A stretch of DNA of 64,000 nucleotides from Massilia eurypsychrophila (GTDB taxonomy: Bacteria; Pseudomonadota; Gammaproteobacteria; Burkholderiales; Burkholderiaceae_D), in the NCBI RefSeq assembly GCF_002760655.1, contig NZ_PDOC01000004.1, forward strand, positions 310,001 to 374,000, read 5' to 3'. The notes under the pieces are model-generated. The model was not told the DNA's origin and made no database searches. It saw only the letters and a list, made by a program, of their open reading frames with translations. Below, in pieces: positions 60,402 through 64,000 of this stretch. Position numbers and translations under genes: made by a program. Each line of letters starts with the position of its first letter. Within the stretch, counting starts at the first letter, position 1.

Positions 60402-63212
60402 ATGGAATTAGCCAAGTCTTTCGAGCCAGCCGATATTGAACAGTTCTGGCGCAACGAGTGGGAACAGCGCGGCTACTTCGCCGCCACCACCGACGCCGAC
60501 AAACCGTCGTTCAGCATTCAGCTGCCGCCACCGAATGTGACCGGCACCCTGCACATGGGGCACGCGTTCAACCAGACCATTATGGATGGCCTGACCCGCT
60601 ACTACCGGATGCGCGGCCACAACACGGCGTGGATCCCGGGCACCGACCACGCCGGCATCGCCACCCAGATCGTCGTCGAACGCCAGCTCGATGCGCAGAA
60701 AATCTCGCGCCACGACCTCGGCCGCGAGAAGTTCGTCGAGAAGGTGTGGGAATGGAAAGAGAAGTCGGGCAACATCATCACCGGACAGATGCGCCGAATG
60801 GGCACTTCGCCCGATTGGGCGCGCGAATATTTCACGATGGACGAGCCGCGCTCGAAAGTGGTCACCGAAGTGTTTGTCCGCTTGTTCGAGCAGGGCCTGA
60901 TCTACCGCGGCAAGCGCCTGGTCAACTGGGACCCGGTGCTCGGTACCGCCGTGTCCGACCTGGAAGTGGCGCAGGACGAGGAAGAAGACGGCTTCATGTG
61001 GTACATCAAGTACCCGCTGGCCGACGGCAGCGGCCACATGACGGTCGCCACCACCCGTCCTGAAACCATGCTCGGCGACGTCGCCGTGGCAGTCGACCCG
61101 ACCGACGAACGCTACACCGACATAGTCGGCAAGATGCTCAAACTGCCGCTGACGGACCGCGAAATTCCGGTCATCGCCGACGAGTACGCCGACAAGGCAT
61201 TCGGCACCGGCTGCGTGAAGATCACGCCGGCGCACGACTTCAACGACTACGCGGTCGGCCAGCGCAACAAGCTGCCGATGATTTGCATCCTGACACTCGA
61301 TGCGAAAATCAGCGACGAGGCGCCGGCCGTCTACCGCGGCATGGACCGCTTCGCCGCGCGCAAACAGATCGTCGCCGACCTCGATGCCGCCGGCCTGCTG
61401 GTTGAAGTCAAGCCGCACAAGCTCAAAGTGCCGCGCGGCGATCGCACCGGCGTCGTCATCGAGCCGATGCTGACCGACCAGTGGTTCGTGGCCATGAGCA
61501 AGCCGGCGCCGGAAGGCACCCTCTTCCCCGGCAAGTCGATCGCCGAAGTGGCACTCGAGAAAGTGGCTACCGGCGAGATCAAGTTTGTGCCGGAAAACTG
61601 GAGCACCACCTACAACCAGTGGCTCGGCAACATCCAGGATTGGTGCGTGTCGCGCCAGTTGTGGTGGGGCCACCGCATCCCGGCCTGGTATGACGACGCA
61701 GGCAACATCATTGTTGCCCGCAGCGAAGAAGAAGCGCAGCAAAAAGCCAAGGCGGCCGGCGTCACCGGCGCCCTGCGCCGTGACGACGACGTGCTCGACA
61801 CCTGGTTCTCGTCGGCGCTAGTGCCGTTCTCGACCATGGGCTGGCCGGAAGAGACGCCGGACATGAAGATGTTCTTGCCGTCGTCGGTGCTGGTCACCGG
61901 CTTCGACATCATCTTCTTCTGGGTCGCGCGGATGGTGATGATGACCACCCACTTCACCGGCAAGGTGCCGTTCGAAACGGTCTACGTGCACGGCCTGGTG
62001 CGCGATTCGTCCGGCCAGAAGATGTCCAAGTCGAAAGGCAATACGCTCGACCCGATCGACTTGATCGACGGCATCGGCATTGAAGAGCTGGTCGCCAAGC
62101 GCACCACTGGCCTGATGAATCCGAAGGACGCGCCGAAGATCGAGAAAGCTACCCGCAAGGAGTATCCGGCAGGTATCGCCGCGTTCGGCACCGATGCCGT
62201 GCGCTTCACGATGGCCAGTTATGCCTCGCTGGGGCGCAGCATCAACTTCGACCTGGGGCGCGCCGAAGGCTACCGCAACTTCTGCAACAAGATGTGGAAC
62301 GCGACCCGCTTCGTGCTGATGAATACGGAAAACAAGGATTGCAGCGCCAGCGACGCCGACCTGTCGCAGGCCGACCGCTGGATCCTTTCGATGCTGCAGC
62401 GCGCCGAGCAGGACGTCGCCAAGGGCTTCGAGGACTATCGCTTCGATAACATCGCCGCGACGATCTACAAGTTCGTCTGGGACGAGTATTGCGACTGGTA
62501 TCTGGAAGTGGCAAAAGTCCAGGTTCAGCACGGCACCGAGGGCCAGCAGCGCGCCACCCGCAACACCTTGCTGCGCGTACTCGAAGTCATCCTGCGCCTG
62601 GCGCACCCGATCATTCCATTCGTCACCGAAGCGCTGTGGCAGACCGTCGCCCCGCTGGCCGGCAAGAAGGTCGATCCGGCCGGCGACTCGGTCATGCGCC
62701 AGCCGTATCCGCAGGCTAAGCTGGCGCTCATCGACGAGTCGGCCGAAGCGTGGATGCTGCAACTGAAGGCGCTGACCGACGCCACCCGCAACCTTCGCGG
62801 CGAAATGCAGATCTCGCCATCAGTAAGGGTGCCGCTGATCGTCGAAGCGGCCGATGCCGCCGGCAAGGCGCAGCTGCACAGCTTCGCTCAGTACGTGCAG
62901 GCGCTCGGCAAGTTGTCGGAAGTGCAGATCGTCGATGCGCTGCCGGAGTCGCCGGCCGCGGTATCGATCGTCGGCACCACCAAGCTGATGCTCAAGGTCG
63001 AGATCGATGTTGCCGCCGAGCGCGAACGCCTGTCGAAAGAGATCGTCCGCATCGAAGGCGAGATTGCCAAGGTCAACGGTAAGCTCGGCAACGAAAGTTT
63101 TGTCGCCCGCGCGCCGGCCGCCGTGGTGGCACAGGAAAATGAGCGCCTGGTTAATTTTTCTGCAACTATCGACAAGTTACGTGAACAGTTTGCTAAACTC
63201 CCTGCTGCCTAA
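60402..63212 (+). CDS. valS: Valine-tRNA ligase
   Basis: A 936-residue class I synthetase. The HIGH motif is [46 protein letters not shown]; the editing domain has [17 protein letters not shown] and the valine/threonine discrimination region; the KMSKS loop is [25 protein letters not shown]. The anticodon domain and the C-terminal coiled coil ([48 protein letters not shown]) are complete. The start [16 protein letters not shown] is taken from the family. The frame is open 183 bases further upstream only because it runs through the repeats. The leader may be influenced by the hairpins there. Confidence 0.96.
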   Translation: MELAKSFEPADIEQFWRNEWEQRGYFAATTDADKPSFSIQLPPPNVTGTLHMGHAFNQTIMDGLTRYYRMRGHNTAWIPGTDHAGIATQIVVERQLDAQKISRHDLGREKFVEKVWEWKEKSGNIITGQMRRMGTSPDWAREYFTMDEPRSKVVTEVFVRLFEQGLIYRGKRLVNWDPVLGTAVSDLEVAQDEEEDGFMWYIKYPLADGSGHMTVATTRPETMLGDVAVAVDPTDERYTDIVGKMLKLPLTDREIPVIADEYADKAFGTGCVKITPAHDFNDYAVGQRNKLPMICILTLDAKISDEAPAVYRGMDRFAARKQIVADLDAAGLLVEVKPHKLKVPRGDRTGVVIEPMLTDQWFVAMSKPAPEGTLFPGKSIAEVALEKVATGEIKFVPENWSTTYNQWLGNIQDWCVSRQLWWGHRIPAWYDDAGNIIVARSEEEAQQKAKAAGVTGALRRDDDVLDTWFSSALVPFSTMGWPEETPDMKMFLPSSVLVTGFDIIFFWVARMVMMTTHFTGKVPFETVYVHGLVRDSSGQKMSKSKGNTLDPIDLIDGIGIEELVAKRTTGLMNPKDAPKIEKATRKEYPAGIAAFGTDAVRFTMASYASLGRSINFDLGRAEGYRNFCNKMWNATRFVLMNTENKDCSASDADLSQADRWILSMLQRAEQDVAKGFEDYRFDNIAATIYKFVWDEYCDWYLEVAKVQVQHGTEGQQRATRNTLLRVLEVILRLAHPIIPFVTEALWQTVAPLAGKKVDPAGDSVMRQPYPQAKLALIDESAEAWMLQLKALTDATRNLRGEMQISPSVRVPLIVEAADAAGKAQLHSFAQYVQALGKLSEVQIVDALPESPAAVSIVGTTKLMLKVEIDVAAERERLSKEIVRIEGEIAKVNGKLGNESFVARAPAAVVAQENERLVNFSATIDKLREQFAKLPAA

Positions 63213-63233
63213 TAAACAACAACGGAGACAAAA

Positions 63234-63680
63234 ATGCGCAAACTGATACAAGCTGGCCTGATTGCCGCGGTGCTCGCGGTTCCTTCAACGTGGGCGCAAG
63301 ACGCCTCGCCGGTGGGGATGTGGAAGAGCATCGACGACGACACCGGCAAGCCGAAGGCGATGATCCGCATCACCGATAACCAGGGGCAGCTGGAAGGCCG
63401 CATCGAAAAACTGTTCCGCCCGGCCGACCAGGAGCAAAATCCGAAGTGCGACAAGTGCGACGGCGCGCGCAAGGATCAGCCGATGGTGGGCATGATGATC
63501 CTGTCGGGCTTGAAGAAGGATGGCGACGCATACAGCGGCGGCGAGATCCTCGACCCAGCCAACGGCAAGGTGTACCGCAGCAAGGCGACGCTGAAAGATG
63601 GTGGCAAGAAGCTGGAAGTGCGCGGCTATGTCGGCGCGCCTATGTTTGGCCGTTCGCAGACCTGGGTGCGCGAGCCGTAA
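63234..63680 (+). CDS. DUF2147 exported protein
   Basis: A 148-residue protein with a signal peptide (LIQAGLIAAVLAVPSTWAQD). The DUF2147 domain is clear: VGMWKSIDDDTGKPKAMIRITDNQGQLEGRIEKLF...CDKCDGARKDQPMVGMMILSGLKKDGDAYSGGEILDPANGKVYRSKATLKDGGKKLEVRGYVGAPMFGRSQTWVR. The CxxC in CDKC may form a disulfide. The family is periplasmic, lipocalin-like, and of unknown function. It starts 21 bases after valS and may be co-transcribed. Confidence 0.92.
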   Translation: MRKLIQAGLIAAVLAVPSTWAQDASPVGMWKSIDDDTGKPKAMIRITDNQGQLEGRIEKLFRPADQEQNPKCDKCDGARKDQPMVGMMILSGLKKDGDAYSGGEILDPANGKVYRSKATLKDGGKKLEVRGYVGAPMFGRSQTWVREP

Positions 63681-63711
63681 CAGCAAGCAGATACATTCTG
63701 TCCTGTGTCGA

Positions 63712-63765
63712 AGCGGGGACCTGCTGAGCTAGCTCGGCATAGGTCCCCGCTGTCGCGAGGATGAC
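63712..63765 (-). repeat. Palindromic repeat, family 2 copy 3
   Basis: On the minus strand GTCATCCTCGCGACAGCG then GGGACC (63765-63742) matches the copies at 1499 and 56296. The element also forms a hairpin with arms AGCGGGGACCT (63712-63722) and AGGTCCCCGCT (63741-63751), enclosing GAGCTAGCTC. It lies between convergent genes (DUF2147 stop 63680, UPF0178 stop 63795) and may serve as a terminator; TTTTTAG follows at 63770. Confidence 0.65.
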
Positions 63766-63794
63766 CGCTTTTTAGTTACAAGTATGGCAAGCTT

Positions 63795-64000
63795 CTATCG
63801 ACCGGCGAGCGCCCTGGCCAGGTGCCGGTCCAGCTGATTCGCAAAGTTTTGCCGGTCCGCATTTCCGTACGGCGCCGGCCCACCGGTATCGACCCCGCCG
63901 CTGCGCAACTCCTCCAAGAACGCCCGCATCGACAAGTGCTGGGCAATGTTGTCGACCGTGTAGAACTCGCCGCGCGGATTGAGCGCGTATCCGCCTTTTT
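63795..64000 (-). CDS. UPF0178 (YaiI/DUF188) family protein, N-terminus outside window
   Basis: Only the last 68 codons are inside the window, open to the edge. [67 protein letters not shown] matches the C-terminus of the UPF0178 family (LNPRG.xY...NI...L..R.xx..LR..G...GGP......D...FAN.LD). The family has a PIN-like fold and unknown function. It is convergent with the DUF2147 gene. Confidence 0.88.
   Translation of the reverse strand, partial: KGGYALNPRGEFYTVDNIAQHLSMRAFLEELRSGGVDTGGPAPYGNADRQNFANQLDRHLARALAGR

Overview
The window is a gene-dense, high-GC stretch of a beta-proteobacterial chromosome. The closest match from memory is the Oxalobacteraceae (Massilia, Duganella and Janthinobacterium type). 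The grounds are the cta (aa3 oxidase) cluster order, including a 34-residue small assembly protein; the dxs-ispA-xseB operon next to a Rieske oxygenase; DUF3717 and BPSS1780-family proteins typical of Burkholderiales; and an OxyR with C199/C208. No rRNA, tRNA, insertion sequence, prophage or CRISPR array was found. The accessory signal is in small palindromic repeats rather than in islands.

Layout. 1-3.9 kb: CBS-domain CNNM/CorC protein, a methyltransferase and a YcgR-like PilZ protein. 3.9-14.1 kb: two convergent gene sets for the aa3-type cytochrome c oxidase. One (ctaC, ctaD, small protein, ctaG, ctaE) runs from a recognisable promoter near 14.1 kb to a bidirectional terminator at 9.3 kb. 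The other (surf1, SCO-like protein, ctaA, ctaB, sco, AI-2E permease) makes heme A and copper-loading factors. 14.2-17.3 kb: bioC, comF, trmL and a frameshifted antitoxin-like gene. 17.3-26.5 kb: rfaE2, DUF3717, a second PilU-like ATPase, oxyR, a methyltransferase, ubiA, a DUF883 protein, proC, yggS, pilT and pilU. 26.9-30.2 kb: chemoreceptor, glutathione peroxidase, a small membrane protein and a KTSC protein.

30.2-34.3 kb: glycolate oxidase glcD-glcE-(lipoprotein)-glcF. 34.4-41.4 kb: cobalamin adenosyltransferase, isoprenoid operon dxs-ispA-xseB, Rieske oxygenase, EamA transporter and sulfurtransferase. 41.5-47.3 kb: a GRDP-like protein, a ZIP transporter with no normal start codon, a DUF4382 lipoprotein and polA. 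47.5-53.7 kb: thrB, BPSS1780 membrane protein, an unrecognised protein, YajD nuclease, uvrD and an SRPBCC protein. 53.7-60.1 kb: a BlaR1-like M56 peptidase without its usual BlaI partner, glutathione-dependent formaldehyde dehydrogenase, three receiver-domain proteins without a kinase, and a GST. 60.4-64 kb: valS, a DUF2147 protein and the C-terminus of an UPF0178 protein.

The most notable non-gene signal is a set of dispersed inverted repeats. Family 1 (core GGGGTCAGGTCTGAC) occurs at 17.2, 34.9-35.1 and 60.1-60.3 kb, with related copies at 41.4 kb. Family 2 (core CTCGCGACAGCGGGG) occurs at 1.5, 56.3 and 63.7 kb. Several copies touch or supply the stop codon of the neighbouring gene (cobO, sseA, proC, dxs). 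Some paired arms show compensating changes or are followed by T-runs, so they may act as terminators.
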